43,613 nt of DNA, from the NCBI GenBank assembly GCA_902536695.1, contig CACAYQ010000006.1:1-43613 (forward strand), written 5' to 3'. Origin of the DNA: an uncultured Bacteroidota bacterium (lineage in GTDB: Bacteria; Bacteroidota; Bacteroidia; Flavobacteriales_D; Parvicellaceae). The notes under the pieces are model-generated. The model made no database searches and had not been told where the DNA came from. It saw only the letters and a list, made by a program, of their open reading frames with translations. Shown one piece after another: positions 1 to 8,811 of the stretch (its first letter is position 1; every line of letters begins with the position of its first letter). Position numbers and translations under genes: made by a program.

Positions 1-78
1 GGCTTTTTGAGATTTAATGTTATTGAGCCTGAAGATATTTCTAAAATACATCGGTACGTATTAAACAAAGAATTATGA
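1..78 (+). CDS. C-terminal end of an unidentified protein (partial)
   Basis: The first frame is open from base 1 to a TGA at 76-78, giving about 25 C-terminal residues that end RYVLNKEL. The stop overlaps the start of the porin gene in an ATGA arrangement (75-78), typical of translational coupling, so this is probably the upstream gene of the same operon. The fragment is too short to assign a family. The porin resembles phosphate-selective porins, so a phosphate-uptake partner is conceivable, but nothing in the fragment shows it. Confidence 0.6.
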   Translation, partial: GFLRFNVIEPEDISKIHRYVLNKEL

Positions 79-1364
79 AAAAAACAATACTTCCTTTAGC
101 TCTTTTTTTAATGGTTTTCACATCGTTAAAGTCGCAAGAAGCACTTGACATAAATGAAGCTGTTTTTGAGCACCAAAATAAATTGGATTTTCAACTAGGT
201 AATGGGATGTCATTTAATTTTAATGATAGTACACATCTCTTTCATATAGGAGGAATGATTCAGAGCAGCTACACACATAATAGATTTGATATGGTAGATA
301 TACAATCACAAAATTCAATTGGTATAAAAAGATCTTATTTTAATATGTCAGGAAGCTTAAATGAAGGTTTATTTTCATTTCTTATCCAAACTAATTTTAG
401 CGAATCATCAGCTTTGTTAGATGCCTGGGTAGCTTATCATCCGAGTAGAAATCTTCATTTTTATTTCGGTCAAAAAATGACCCCAATGAATAATCTTTCT
501 ATGCAGTATATGGAAAATAATCTTCAATTTTCATCACGGAATTACCTGTCTCAAAACTTCTCAACCACTGGTAGAGAATTTGGTCTATTTGTAGAATCTA
601 ATTTTGAGTTAGGAAAGATTGGTGTTGAACCCAAATTAGCCATTACCAGCGGTGATGGTATGAACTCTTTTGGTGAAAATTCATTGGATGCTGATGTAGG
701 TGGTTTTAAGTACGGAGGAAGATTAAATATATATCCTTTCGGATATTTTAAAAAAGGAAATACTTACTTAGGGCATGATCTTTTAAGAGAAGAAAAACCT
801 AAAATATTAGTTGGTGGTTCCTCATCGTTAAATATGGGTGCTAGTCATAAAGTAGGTGAGGGTCATTATAATGAAGATTTGTTAAATGAAGGAACATTTT
901 TATTTTATGATACGGATTCAATTGGTCTAGCTCGATTCCCTAACTATTTGAAAAATAACCTCGATTTTTGTTTAAAATACAAAGGTTTTAGTATGCTTAT
1001 TGAGTATGTAAATACGGCAGCCTACAATTTACAAGGTGTCGCTTTGAATAACAATGCAACCGTGTTATTAGATACTACTCAAATTAGTGAGTATATGGTG
1101 CTTGGAAATGCTTACAATATTCAATTAGGATATGTGTTCAATAAAGACATATCATTAGACTTTAGATATGGCCAATCTTTTAAAGAGTTTGGATTTAATT
1201 CTAACTCGGTATTGAAAAATTACGATGAGCTGGCAGTAGGTGTTTCTAAATATTTTTCAGAAAGAGCTGTCAAGGCACAGTTATTTAGTAGATATCTAAA
1301 TTTTTATGAAAATGTGGATCTAAATCAGATTTTTGTAGAATTTCTCTTACAAATTCAGTTTTGA
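75..1364 (+). CDS. OprP/OprO-like outer-membrane porin
   Basis: A 429-residue protein with an N-terminal signal peptide (about residues 1-20, ending LKSQ). The body has alternating aromatic/polar strands and a terminal Phe (LLQIQF), as in outer-membrane beta-barrels. The early HIGGMIQSSY segment, the region around FYFGQKMTPMN and the repeated strands match the layout of phosphate-selective porin O/P family proteins common in Bacteroidota. Expected role: a channel for small anions or other solutes; the substrate cannot be read from sequence. It is coupled by ATGA to the gene ending at 78. Its stop lies one base from the convergent SGNH-type gene. Confidence 0.72.
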   Translation: MKKTILPLALFLMVFTSLKSQEALDINEAVFEHQNKLDFQLGNGMSFNFNDSTHLFHIGGMIQSSYTHNRFDMVDIQSQNSIGIKRSYFNMSGSLNEGLFSFLIQTNFSESSALLDAWVAYHPSRNLHFYFGQKMTPMNNLSMQYMENNLQFSSRNYLSQNFSTTGREFGLFVESNFELGKIGVEPKLAITSGDGMNSFGENSLDADVGGFKYGGRLNIYPFGYFKKGNTYLGHDLLREEKPKILVGGSSSLNMGASHKVGEGHYNEDLLNEGTFLFYDTDSIGLARFPNYLKNNLDFCLKYKGFSMLIEYVNTAAYNLQGVALNNNATVLLDTTQISEYMVLGNAYNIQLGYVFNKDISLDFRYGQSFKEFGFNSNSVLKNYDELAVGVSKYFSERAVKAQLFSRYLNFYENVDLNQIFVEFLLQIQF

Positions 1365-1365
1365 T

Positions 1366-2148
1366 TTATCTTAAATCTTTTGTGACAAATTCTGCAACTT
1401 TTTGTGCCGTTTGTGCTGCACTAGGCTCAGTAATAATATAGTAAATCTTTTTACCGTCCACATTTTTACCTTCAAATCTTCTAGGTAATCCAATTGGTGA
1501 ATTTCCAGTAATCATACTGTAAAAAACACAGGCAATCAAATATGTGCCATTTGGAGATGGATGTTTGTTATCATCCATGTATAGCTCAAAACTAGTATTT
1601 GAATTTTCAATATATTTAAATGCTTCTCCTACAGGCACATATGTAACGTCATTCACATCAGAAATTGAATCTAAAACTTGCATGGTATTAGAATGCCTTT
1701 GAGATGAAATTTTTTTTAAATATGGATACTCCCATGTGCCGTAAACATAGGGTTTTACATTCTTATTTTTTGCTGTTTCAGAAAATAATTTTATGTATTT
1801 AGCACATGAGTCAAGTTGTAATAAAGGATATGTGCTGTGTTCGTTAAATGTTACGAAATCATAATCTTTAAAAGCATAACTTTCCTGCATGTGGTATGCC
1901 CAATGTTCATGGAGTTTACTTCCTCCGATTGTTTTCTGAAAAACTTTAATATTTATTTCTGATGCTTCAAACATTTTCTCTAGCACTTGTGGAAGGTTCC
2001 AATAAAAGGTAAAACTATTACCAATCATTAGGATTTTCTTATAATCGACTTTAGGATTATCATGATTTTCTATATTAGAATTTGAATTACACGTAGAAAT
2101 TAGCAGCGTAATAAAAATTAATTTGATAATTCTAAAAGGTTGAGCCAT
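1366..2148 (-). CDS. SGNH-hydrolase-like lipoprotein (DUF4886-type)
   Basis: About 260 residues from the chosen start. The ATG at 2148 is preferred over one at 2205 because it places a lipoprotein signal (MAQPFRIIKLIFITLLISTC) at the very N terminus; the longer form would bury it behind 19 residues. Domain signs: MIGNSFTFYWNLP (block I, GNS in place of GDS) and DDNKHPSPNGTYLIA near the C terminus (block V Asp/His), the pattern of SGNH/GDSL-like hydrolases of the DUF4886 group. Probable role: surface-anchored esterase or deacetylase on a glycan; the substrate is unknown. It overlaps the end of the lamin-tail gene by 17 bp, so the two are probably cotranscribed. Confidence 0.7.
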   Translation of the reverse strand: MAQPFRIIKLIFITLLISTCNSNSNIENHDNPKVDYKKILMIGNSFTFYWNLPQVLEKMFEASEINIKVFQKTIGGSKLHEHWAYHMQESYAFKDYDFVTFNEHSTYPLLQLDSCAKYIKLFSETAKNKNVKPYVYGTWEYPYLKKISSQRHSNTMQVLDSISDVNDVTYVPVGEAFKYIENSNTSFELYMDDNKHPSPNGTYLIACVFYSMITGNSPIGLPRRFEGKNVDGKKIYYIITEPSAAQTAQKVAEFVTKDLR

Positions 2149-2812
2149 CAATTCTTGTGCCTGGTGAAAATAAAACACCTGCAAATGCAGTAGCATGTTG
2201 TTCAAAATCTCCAGTCAAATCTGGAAAACGGGTATAGGATTCATTAGGGTTGTTTGATAATGGTTCAACATCAAATGTCAAAATAACATTATCTAAACTA
2301 TCTGTTAATGTCATTACATCTCCCGAATTATTAAGATTCATAACCACATTGCTAGAAACAAAAACTAATGCATTTCCAAAAACGCCATTAGGTGTTCCTC
2401 CACCAAATACAATAAGCGATTTTCCAGATGATAGAAATGTATTATCTGGAAATTGGTGATTAGCATTACCATTATTTAGATTTTCTGTATCAAAAATTTT
2501 ACAACCGCTAAGATTTATGCAGGAATCAGATATATTCACAAATTCAACAAACTCATCTTCGTTTGGATCTCTCACACCATCATTGTTTGCGTCTCCAACT
2601 ATGCCAGATGGTGGGTCATATAGAACTTCATTTAAAATAAATCCGGATATATTTTCAGTAAGGTAAACGGTGTCAAGGTCATTATTTGTAGTGTCAACAG
2701 GGTTAACGATGTTAGCAATAGGTTCTACATCGTTTGTTTTAGCACAACTAAAAAGTGTGATAAACGAAATACTCAACGATATATAATGAATTCCTCTTAA
2801 AAAACTTAACAT
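2132..2812 (-). CDS. Lamin-tail-domain lipoprotein
   Basis: A 226-residue protein. It starts with a hydrophobic signal ending LFSC, a lipobox that predicts an outer-membrane lipoprotein. After a Thr/Asn/Asp linker (about 28-55) comes an LTD (lamin tail) fold: FILNEVLYDPP, then an acidic DANNDGVRDPNEDEF insertion resembling a calcium-binding loop, then EFVNIS, LSGCKIFD and GKSLIVFGGG. Bacterial LTD domains occur on secreted nucleases, phosphatases and adhesins, but here the domain stands almost alone. It is the first gene of a two-gene unit with the SGNH-type lipoprotein. Function unknown; surface binding is an inference. Confidence 0.75.
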   Translation of the reverse strand: MLSFLRGIHYISLSISFITLFSCAKTNDVEPIANIVNPVDTTNNDLDTVYLTENISGFILNEVLYDPPSGIVGDANNDGVRDPNEDEFVEFVNISDSCINLSGCKIFDTENLNNGNANHQFPDNTFLSSGKSLIVFGGGTPNGVFGNALVFVSSNVVMNLNNSGDVMTLTDSLDNVILTFDVEPLSNNPNESYTRFPDLTGDFEQHATAFAGVLFSPGTRIDGSTF

Positions 2813-2853
2813 AAATCTGATACCAAACCAAATATAAAGATTAATTTAAAGCC

Positions 2854-3744
2854 ATGAAAAAATTAATTTTTCTGTTAGTTATTCCCTTCATTATTTTTGG
2901 GTGCAGAAAACCTACTACTACTAGTAATAACACGTTAGTTTTAGAAAACAACTTAGGTCAATTTCAATTTAACAATTATGAACCCTTAGTTGACATGCCC
3001 GTAAATATCCATTATTACATTCCAGATTTAGTTGATCGACAAAATGCTCCTATTTTATTTGTTTTTCCTGGAATGAATAGAAATGCAAACACATATCGTG
3101 ATACTTGGATTAATTTAGCTGACACAAAAGGGATAATGATATTTTCCTTTGAGTTTCCCACTGCTTTTTACCCTAATAGTATTGCATACCAACAAGGAAA
3201 CATAGTTAATCAAAATGGCGTATTAAATGCGGAAGACAAGTGGTCATTTTCAATTGTAGAACCAGTCTTTGATTACATTAAAACATCTTTTAATTATAAT
3301 CATAATTTTTATGATTTATTTGGTCATTCTGCTGGCGCTCAATTTGTTCATCGATATATTCTATTTAAGCCTTATTCAAGAGTCAGAAAAGCTATTTCTG
3401 CAAATTCAGGCTGGTATACTATACCTGACACTTCCGTTTTGTTTCCATATGGTCTAAAAAACATTCCAGAAAATAATTTCGATTTATCAAACTCCTTTAA
3501 TAAACAACTTGAAGTTCATTTAGGTTTATTGGATAATAATGCAAATGATCCCTCATTAAGAAAAACTCCAGAAGCAAATGCTCAAGGTTTTCATCGATTA
3601 AGCAGAGGAAGATATTTTGTCTCTAAAAGTGATTCTATTGCACAATCAATGAATTACTCAATTAATTGGGTTAAGAAAGAAGTGCCAGATGTCGCCCATA
3701 ATCATGGAGGCATGTCTGCGTTTGCAGCTGAAGAGCTATATTAA
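2854..3744 (+). CDS. Alpha/beta-hydrolase lipoprotein (esterase-like)
   Basis: A 296-residue protein with a signal peptide and lipobox (IIFGC, Cys17). It has an alpha/beta-hydrolase fold: FVFPGMNRNANTY supplies the oxyanion-hole region, FGHSAGAQF is the nucleophile elbow with Ser159 as the likely catalytic serine, and the C-terminal NHGGM provides a candidate catalytic His. The overall layout resembles secreted depolymerase- or feruloyl-esterase-like proteins; the substrate is not recognisable. It is transcribed away from the lamin-tail gene across a 41-bp gap. Its stop overlaps the stop of the NrtR-type gene by 4 bp. Confidence 0.72.
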   Translation: MKKLIFLLVIPFIIFGCRKPTTTSNNTLVLENNLGQFQFNNYEPLVDMPVNIHYYIPDLVDRQNAPILFVFPGMNRNANTYRDTWINLADTKGIMIFSFEFPTAFYPNSIAYQQGNIVNQNGVLNAEDKWSFSIVEPVFDYIKTSFNYNHNFYDLFGHSAGAQFVHRYILFKPYSRVRKAISANSGWYTIPDTSVLFPYGLKNIPENNFDLSNSFNKQLEVHLGLLDNNANDPSLRKTPEANAQGFHRLSRGRYFVSKSDSIAQSMNYSINWVKKEVPDVAHNHGGMSAFAAEELY

Positions 3745-4445
3745 ATTTCGAAACTAAAACCTGATTTCTTCAGCTTCAAATATTTGACTTTGTTAAATTG
3801 AAATAGTTTGGCTGGTCTATGAGAAACACTTTTTTGAATTTTTCCTGTATCAACTAGTAGCTTCATTGAATTTATTTTTTTTCTGAAGTTTCGTTTATCA
3901 AATTTTTTCTCAAGTATAATCTCATATAAATTTTGTAATTGAGATAAAGTAAATTTTTCTGGAAGTAATTCAAACCCAACAGGCTTGCTTTGAACACTTT
4001 GTACTAGATGAGCTTTACATGAAGCGAAAATTTTATTGTGGTCAAAAGCCAATTCTCCAATTCTATTGATATCATGCCACTTTGCTTCTGATGCAAAAGA
4101 GGAGGGGCTGTTATTTTTGTTCAGAGGCGAAAGCTCATATTGATTAATTTTTATCAAACTGTAATGAGATATGGTGAAAACCCTTCCTAATGGGTGTCTT
4201 CCAATATCTCCAAATGTTTTTACTTGCTGTGTATATACATTTCCAAGACCAGTTAAATCTACAAGTACTCGGTCCACTGCATCCTCAATGCTTTCTTTGG
4301 GGTGCACTAGATCGCCTGGTAAGGCCCAAAATTCCTTGTACGGATTTACTCCACGTTTTATAAGTAGAACTTTTAAATTTATATCATCGTATCCAAAAAT
4401 GACGCAATCCACAGAAACCGAATAATTAAAATTATCTTTTACCAT
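3741..4445 (-). CDS. NrtR-type Nudix/winged-helix transcriptional regulator
   Basis: 234 residues: an N-terminal Nudix fold (about 8-145) followed by a winged-helix domain (about 155-234) ending with the NrtR-like pattern HRPAKLFQFN. The Nudix box is degenerate: the REUxEExGU part reads RVLVDLTGL (59-67), so the metal-binding glutamates are missing. This is the usual state of NrtR-family regulators, which sense ADP-ribose-like or other ligands rather than hydrolyse them. Known family members control NAD or sugar metabolism. Here the only neighbours are a cupin, fmt and a convergent esterase, so the target is unclear. It is the last gene of the rlmI-fmt-cupin strand, 48 bp behind the cupin gene. 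Confidence 0.82.
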   Translation of the reverse strand: MVKDNFNYSVSVDCVIFGYDDINLKVLLIKRGVNPYKEFWALPGDLVHPKESIEDAVDRVLVDLTGLGNVYTQQVKTFGDIGRHPLGRVFTISHYSLIKINQYELSPLNKNNSPSSFASEAKWHDINRIGELAFDHNKIFASCKAHLVQSVQSKPVGFELLPEKFTLSQLQNLYEIILEKKFDKRNFRKKINSMKLLVDTGKIQKSVSHRPAKLFQFNKVKYLKLKKSGFSFEI

Positions 4446-4458
4446 ATTTCTAATATAA

Positions 4459-4471
4459 TGTATATTTTACA
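4459..4471. promoter_or_regulatory. Short inverted repeat upstream of the NrtR-type gene
   Basis: TGTA-TATTT-TACA is a perfect 4-bp inverted repeat, 14 bp upstream of the regulator's ATG. It could be an autoregulatory operator, but the repeat is short and the surroundings are AT-rich, so chance is a real alternative. Confidence 0.2.
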
Positions 4472-4493
4472 CTAATTATTATAATACTTTCAG

Positions 4494-4904
4494 TTATTCA
4501 TTTTTAAATATCCTGTCTTTACCCAAAAACTCAGGCGACTGTATAGAAATGACTTTCATAGTTTCTTTAGAATTGACAATTACACCGTGCCACGTATCTT
4601 GTGGTATAACAATAACATCACCTTTTTTAACTTTATATATACTATCGCCAAGTTGAAATTCACCTTCACCTTTTTCAATGATAACATTCTCTGTATGATA
4701 TAGGTGCTTGTGAAGTTTTACTCTTTTCTTAATCCAAATCGCAAATGTGGTCGCTTCATTATTAGTTGAGAGCTTTTTAACACTGATGTTCTCAAATTCT
4801 TCATCATCTGGTTTTATGTGTTGGATAGAGGAAACAAATTCCTGAGTAAAAACGATTTTAGTTAACAGCGTTAAAAATAGAGTGAATAAAATGTAAATTC
4901 TCAT
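4494..4904 (-). CDS. Exported single-domain cupin
   Basis: 136 residues. Residues 1-20 form a signal peptide (ending TKIVFTQ), so the protein is periplasmic or exported. One cupin barrel follows: HKHLYHTEN (65-73) supplies the His/His/Glu metal ligands of cupin motif 1, and GDVIVIPQDTWHG (95-107) supplies motif 2 with His106. The ligand or enzymatic activity is not identifiable. The start overlaps the fmt stop (ATGA at 4901-4904), so the two genes are translationally coupled, although an exported cupin has no obvious link to initiator tRNA formylation. Confidence 0.75.
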   Translation of the reverse strand: MRIYILFTLFLTLLTKIVFTQEFVSSIQHIKPDDEEFENISVKKLSTNNEATTFAIWIKKRVKLHKHLYHTENVIIEKGEGEFQLGDSIYKVKKGDVIVIPQDTWHGVIVNSKETMKVISIQSPEFLGKDRIFKNE

Positions 4905-5842
4905 ATGAGTATAATTTCATTGAATTGTTTATGCCCATTTACAAAGTCTGCTATTGCTGCTCTTCTTTTTCCTTCTAATTGAATGTCTAGTAATTTTAAT
5001 GTTCCTGAAGCTGTTCCTACGGTCAGTTCATTTTTCCCTATTAAGACTTCACCAGCGCCAAGGTTTAGATCCTCACCGATTTCTGCTCTAAATATTTTAA
5101 AATTTAATAAACGATCATTTAATTTTATTTGACACCAAGCAGAAGGGTAGGGAGATAGTCCTTTGATGAGGCTATTTATTTCTTTTGCCCCTTTTTTCCA
5201 ATTGATTCGAGTATTCTCCTTGTTCAGTTTTGGTGCAGTCTTTAGTTCCAAATCCTTAACATGTTGTTTAATTGGTTTAATGACACCACTTTCAATGCAG
5301 TTAAGTGTTTCTATAACTAATTCTTTTCCTATGGTCATTAATTTATCGTATAAACTACCCGCATTATCTTCTTTTTCAATATTAATTTTTTGACTTAACA
5401 ATATATTCCCAGTATCTATTTTTTCATCAATTAAAAAAGTAGTTACACCAGTTTCTTTTTCATCATTTATGATGGCCCAATTGATAGGTGCTGCACCTCT
5501 ATATTGCGGCAATAATGAGGCGTGTAAGTTAAAAGTCCCTTGTTTAGGAATAGACCAAATTGATTTTGGCATCATTCTAAATGCAACAACTACAAAAATA
5601 TCTGCTGATAAATCGTGAAGTTGACTTGTAAATTCGTTTGATTTTAAATTTTCAGGCTGTAAAAGATGAAGTTTATGTTCAGCAGCATAATTTTTTACAG
5701 CTGATGATCTTAATTTTTTTCCTCTTCCAGCTGGTTTATCAACAGACGTGACAACACCCACAATAGAGTGATCCATACACTCATTAATTGCTTTTAGAGA
5801 TGCAACAGCAAAATCGGGAGTCCCAAAAAAAACAACTTTCAT
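4901..5842 (-). CDS. fmt: Methionyl-tRNA formyltransferase
   Basis: 313 residues, the normal family length. It transfers a formyl group from 10-formyl-THF to Met-tRNAi. Visible marks: N-terminal VVFFGTPDFA, the catalytic segment FNLHASLLPQYRGAAPINWA with Asn105 and His107, DEKIDTGNIL with Asp143, and a C-terminal OB-like tRNA-binding domain (about 205-313, with LSPYPSAWCQI). The start lies one base after the stop of the upstream methyltransferase gene. The stop overlaps the cupin start. Confidence 0.96.
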   Translation of the reverse strand: MKVVFFGTPDFAVASLKAINECMDHSIVGVVTSVDKPAGRGKKLRSSAVKNYAAEHKLHLLQPENLKSNEFTSQLHDLSADIFVVVAFRMMPKSIWSIPKQGTFNLHASLLPQYRGAAPINWAIINDEKETGVTTFLIDEKIDTGNILLSQKINIEKEDNAGSLYDKLMTIGKELVIETLNCIESGVIKPIKQHVKDLELKTAPKLNKENTRINWKKGAKEINSLIKGLSPYPSAWCQIKLNDRLLNFKIFRAEIGEDLNLGAGEVLIGKNELTVGTASGTLKLLDIQLEGKRRAAIADFVNGHKQFNEIILI

Positions 5843-5843
5843 A

Positions 5844-7034
5844 TTAGTCTACTTTAATTACTAATCCTTTTAAATATTCGCTTTCTGGATGAAAAATGTT
5901 TACAGGGTGGTCCATAGGTTGATGCAATTGATGAAGGATGGTTACTTTTCTATTCGCCACAATACTAGATGATAATATGATGTGCTTAAATAATTCATTA
6001 CTTATAACTTGCGAACAGGAAAATGTAAAGATATAACCTCCAGGTTTTATTTTTTCAATAGCTCTTGAATTTAACCTTTTATATCCTTGTACTGCTTTAT
6101 TTTTAGACTTAATATGCTTTGCGAAAGCAGGTGGGTCTAAGATGATAACATCAAATGTTTCTGGTAGTTGTTTGATGTAGTCCATGGCATCGTCCGTTAT
6201 GGAGTGGTGTTTTTGTTGCAGGTCTTGGGGAAGTAATTTTACATTTTCTTCCAAAAGTTTCATCGCTTTTTTAGAGCTGTCTAAAGAATAAACTTCTTTT
6301 GCACCTTTATTTAATGCATAAATAGAAAACCCTCCAGAATAGCAAAATGTATTTAATATCACTTTGCTTTGACTGTATTCACCTAGTAATTTTCTATTCT
6401 CTCTTTGATCAATAAAAAAACCTGTTTTTTGTCCTGTAACCCAATTGATTTTAAACTGATTACCATATTCTGAAGCTATTACATCAGACGCATCTATTTT
6501 TCTAAGCAGATAGCTGTTTTGGATTTGAAATTCTTGCTTTAAAACTTCGGGAAGTGTGTTTTCACTTTTATCATAAATAACATCAATTTCTGATAATTGT
6601 TTCGCTATAGTTTTACTAAAAATCTCTTTTAGTTTCCACATGCCCACAGAATGAAACTGCATTACAATTACATTGTCATATCGATCAATTATGCATCCTG
6701 GCATTTCATCTCCCTCTGCATGAACTAAGCGATAAATATTGTTTTTGCCATTGATGTCTAAATTGTGGTGGCGTTGGGATATTGCCTTTTTAATTTTACC
6801 CTCCCAATATGCGTTGTCAATGGTTAATTGATTCAATTCGAAAATACGTATCGCTATGCTACCTTCATTGTAATGACCATAACCAAGAAATCTTCCTTTG
6901 TTACTTTTGATTTCAACAATATCCCCGTTTGATATGCCATTTTCAATGGCTTTTATTGCACCAGAAAAAACCCATGGATGTCTTCTTAGTATTGATTTTT
7001 CTTTTGTGGGCTTTAATGTTATGGTTTTAAACAT
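5844..7034 (-). CDS. rlmI: Class I rRNA methyltransferase, RlmI-like (PUA + Rossmann)
   Basis: 396 residues. An N-terminal PUA domain (about 1-80, with RRHPWVFSGAI) is followed by an RlmI-like linker and a SAM-binding Rossmann domain: LNTFCYSGGFSIYAL (motif I), VIILDPPAFAKH (motif IV) and FTFSCSQ, which holds the catalytic Cys. This matches 23S rRNA m5C1962 methyltransferases and relatives such as RlmK/L-type proteins; the exact target base is inferred from family. It is the first gene of the fmt operon. A near-consensus -7 element, TTAATTTG on the minus strand, lies at 7070-7077. Confidence 0.85.
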   Translation of the reverse strand: MFKTITLKPTKEKSILRRHPWVFSGAIKAIENGISNGDIVEIKSNKGRFLGYGHYNEGSIAIRIFELNQLTIDNAYWEGKIKKAISQRHHNLDINGKNNIYRLVHAEGDEMPGCIIDRYDNVIVMQFHSVGMWKLKEIFSKTIAKQLSEIDVIYDKSENTLPEVLKQEFQIQNSYLLRKIDASDVIASEYGNQFKINWVTGQKTGFFIDQRENRKLLGEYSQSKVILNTFCYSGGFSIYALNKGAKEVYSLDSSKKAMKLLEENVKLLPQDLQQKHHSITDDAMDYIKQLPETFDVIILDPPAFAKHIKSKNKAVQGYKRLNSRAIEKIKPGGYIFTFSCSQVISNELFKHIILSSSIVANRKVTILHQLHQPMDHPVNIFHPESEYLKGLVIKVD

Positions 7035-7085
7035 AAGATACTTTTATATCCATTTGTTAATTTAGTACACAAATTAAGTGATTTT

Positions 7086-7994
7086 ATGAAGTTTGGCAAA
7101 GTAGATAACTTAGATAGTGTTGACTTTAACTATTCGGAAATACCACTAAAAACAAAGGAGAATTTAAGCAGCACAAAAAGTGACAATAAAATTCATTTTT
7201 TCTTTGGAGCACCTGGATGGTCCGATGTAAATTATAAGGGAAGTATTTACCCGCTTAAAACGTCATCAAATAAAATGCTTATTGAATATGCTAAACAATT
7301 TAATAGTATTGAGTTTAATGGAACAAGATATGGTGTGCCTAAACTAAAAGTGGCTCAAAATTGGAAAGAAAAAGTAGGTCCAGATTTTAAATTTTCACTA
7401 AAACTCCCTCAGTTTATTACGCATCGAAAAAACATAAATGATGTAGAAGCCTATCTAAAGATAGATGAATTTTTGTTGTTGTGGAGTGAAATTGAAGAGT
7501 ATTCCGGTATTAATTTCGCAGTAATGGCAAATTACTTTAGGTCAGAGCAATTCAATGAGTTAGATAAATTTATTCGCCATTGGCCAAACGATGTACCCTT
7601 AGCTATTGAATTAAGAGATCAGAGTTGGTTTAATGATCTAAGAGTAGTAAATAGATGGCAGGAATTATTCTTGGAGCATAATGTAATTCCCGTAGTTACA
7701 GACACACCCGGTAGAAGAGATGTCATGCATTTTAATTTAACGAATAATCATTTATTTGTACGTTACGTAGGTGATTTTAACCATAGTTCAGATAAATACA
7801 GAATATATAAGTGGATTGATAAAATGGTTGAGTTAGTGAATTGTGGAGTTGATCACATTTGGTTTTATGTTCACCAGCCAGGCGAAAACAGAGAAAGAAT
7901 TTTACATTTTTTCAATTTTATGATTCCTTTGGTCAATCAAGAATTAAACTTAGAAATAAAAGAGCTTAAAAACCACCGGCTGGCTTACACATAG
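7086..7994 (+). CDS. DUF72-family protein (YecE-like)
   Basis: 302 residues. DUF72 landmarks: GAPGWSDVNYKGSIYP near the N terminus, FNSIEFNGTRYGVP, FKFSLKLPQFITHRK, PLAIELRDQSWFN and VRYVGDFNH. The fold is a TIM barrel; biochemical function is not established for the family. There is no signal peptide, so it is cytoplasmic. The first ~40 residues before the domain are polar and less conserved-looking. It diverges from rlmI and overlaps the ElyC-like gene tail-to-tail by 10 bp. Confidence 0.88.
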   Translation: MKFGKVDNLDSVDFNYSEIPLKTKENLSSTKSDNKIHFFFGAPGWSDVNYKGSIYPLKTSSNKMLIEYAKQFNSIEFNGTRYGVPKLKVAQNWKEKVGPDFKFSLKLPQFITHRKNINDVEAYLKIDEFLLLWSEIEEYSGINFAVMANYFRSEQFNELDKFIRHWPNDVPLAIELRDQSWFNDLRVVNRWQELFLEHNVIPVVTDTPGRRDVMHFNLTNNHLFVRYVGDFNHSSDKYRIYKWIDKMVELVNCGVDHIWFYVHQPGENRERILHFFNFMIPLVNQELNLEIKELKNHRLAYT

Positions 7995-8749
7995 CCCATG
8001 ACTTCATACACAAGGTAACCGACTATTTCATGAAATAAAACTTTCCACTTGAACAATACGTTGGTTTGTGGTACGATAAGATACTCTAAATCAAAATGAA
8101 ATCCGTCACTCTCTTTTACAAACGGAGTAATATTTAATCCTGTTTTTTTAAAACATGAAAGGGATCTTCTCATGTGATAATCTGATGTGATTAATAAAAA
8201 TGAATATTTATCCATTTCAAGTTCCTGGCATGTCAATTCTGTGTATATGGCATTTTCATGTGTGTTTTTAGATTGATTTTCTACAATGATTTTTTCTCTT
8301 GGAACACCAATTCGTATCAAAAACGATTTTAAAATATCAGCTTCTTTCATGTCAGAACTTAAACTGCCAGATGCTCCAGAGATAATGATATTTTTGATCA
8401 CACCTTTATGAAACAATTCTATGGTGTTAAGTAATCGGTCGTTATGCTTGTTAAATTGAATATTAACATCAGTTGAACTTAAGCTAATCATTCCTCCAAG
8501 AAGGATGCCTACATCATATTTTTTATGTGTTGTTTCGTGCTTAATTTTCCATGAGTCGAATACCATGTTATAAATAGGTGAACTAGAAAAAATGATGACT
8601 AAGATCAAAGCTGTGGCTAAATATCGAGGCCTTCTGTATTTTTTTTTGGCAAATAGAGCTAGTAATAGCAATATTATAATCCAAAAAAATGGATCAACAG
8701 CAAAGGAAAGTATCTTTGAAAAAATGAAAAACACTTTGGTAAATATCAT
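7985..8749 (-). CDS. ElyC/SanA/YdcF-like membrane protein (DUF218)
   Basis: 254 residues. Two N-terminal hydrophobic segments (about 4-33 and 43-62) anchor a DUF218 domain outside the inner membrane. Family marks: KYDVGILLGG, NDRLLNTIELFHKG, NIIISGASGS, VENQSKNTHENA, FLLITSDYHMRRSL. E. coli ElyC and SanA affect envelope or peptidoglycan precursor handling, so a similar envelope role is likely but not shown. It diverges from icmF across 62 bp. Confidence 0.85.
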   Translation of the reverse strand: MIFTKVFFIFSKILSFAVDPFFWIIILLLLALFAKKKYRRPRYLATALILVIIFSSSPIYNMVFDSWKIKHETTHKKYDVGILLGGMISLSSTDVNIQFNKHNDRLLNTIELFHKGVIKNIIISGASGSLSSDMKEADILKSFLIRIGVPREKIIVENQSKNTHENAIYTELTCQELEMDKYSFLLITSDYHMRRSLSCFKKTGLNITPFVKESDGFHFDLEYLIVPQTNVLFKWKVLFHEIVGYLVYEVMGYV

Positions 8750-8811
8750 TAGTTTTGGGCAAAATTATGTATTTTAAACAAAATAGAGATACACTTTATA
8801 TTCTATAACTG

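Noticed and set aside
8750-8811. Possible cobalamin riboswitch before icmF
   Set aside because: The gap is only 62 bp, too short for a B12 riboswitch, and no B12-box-like sequence is seen.
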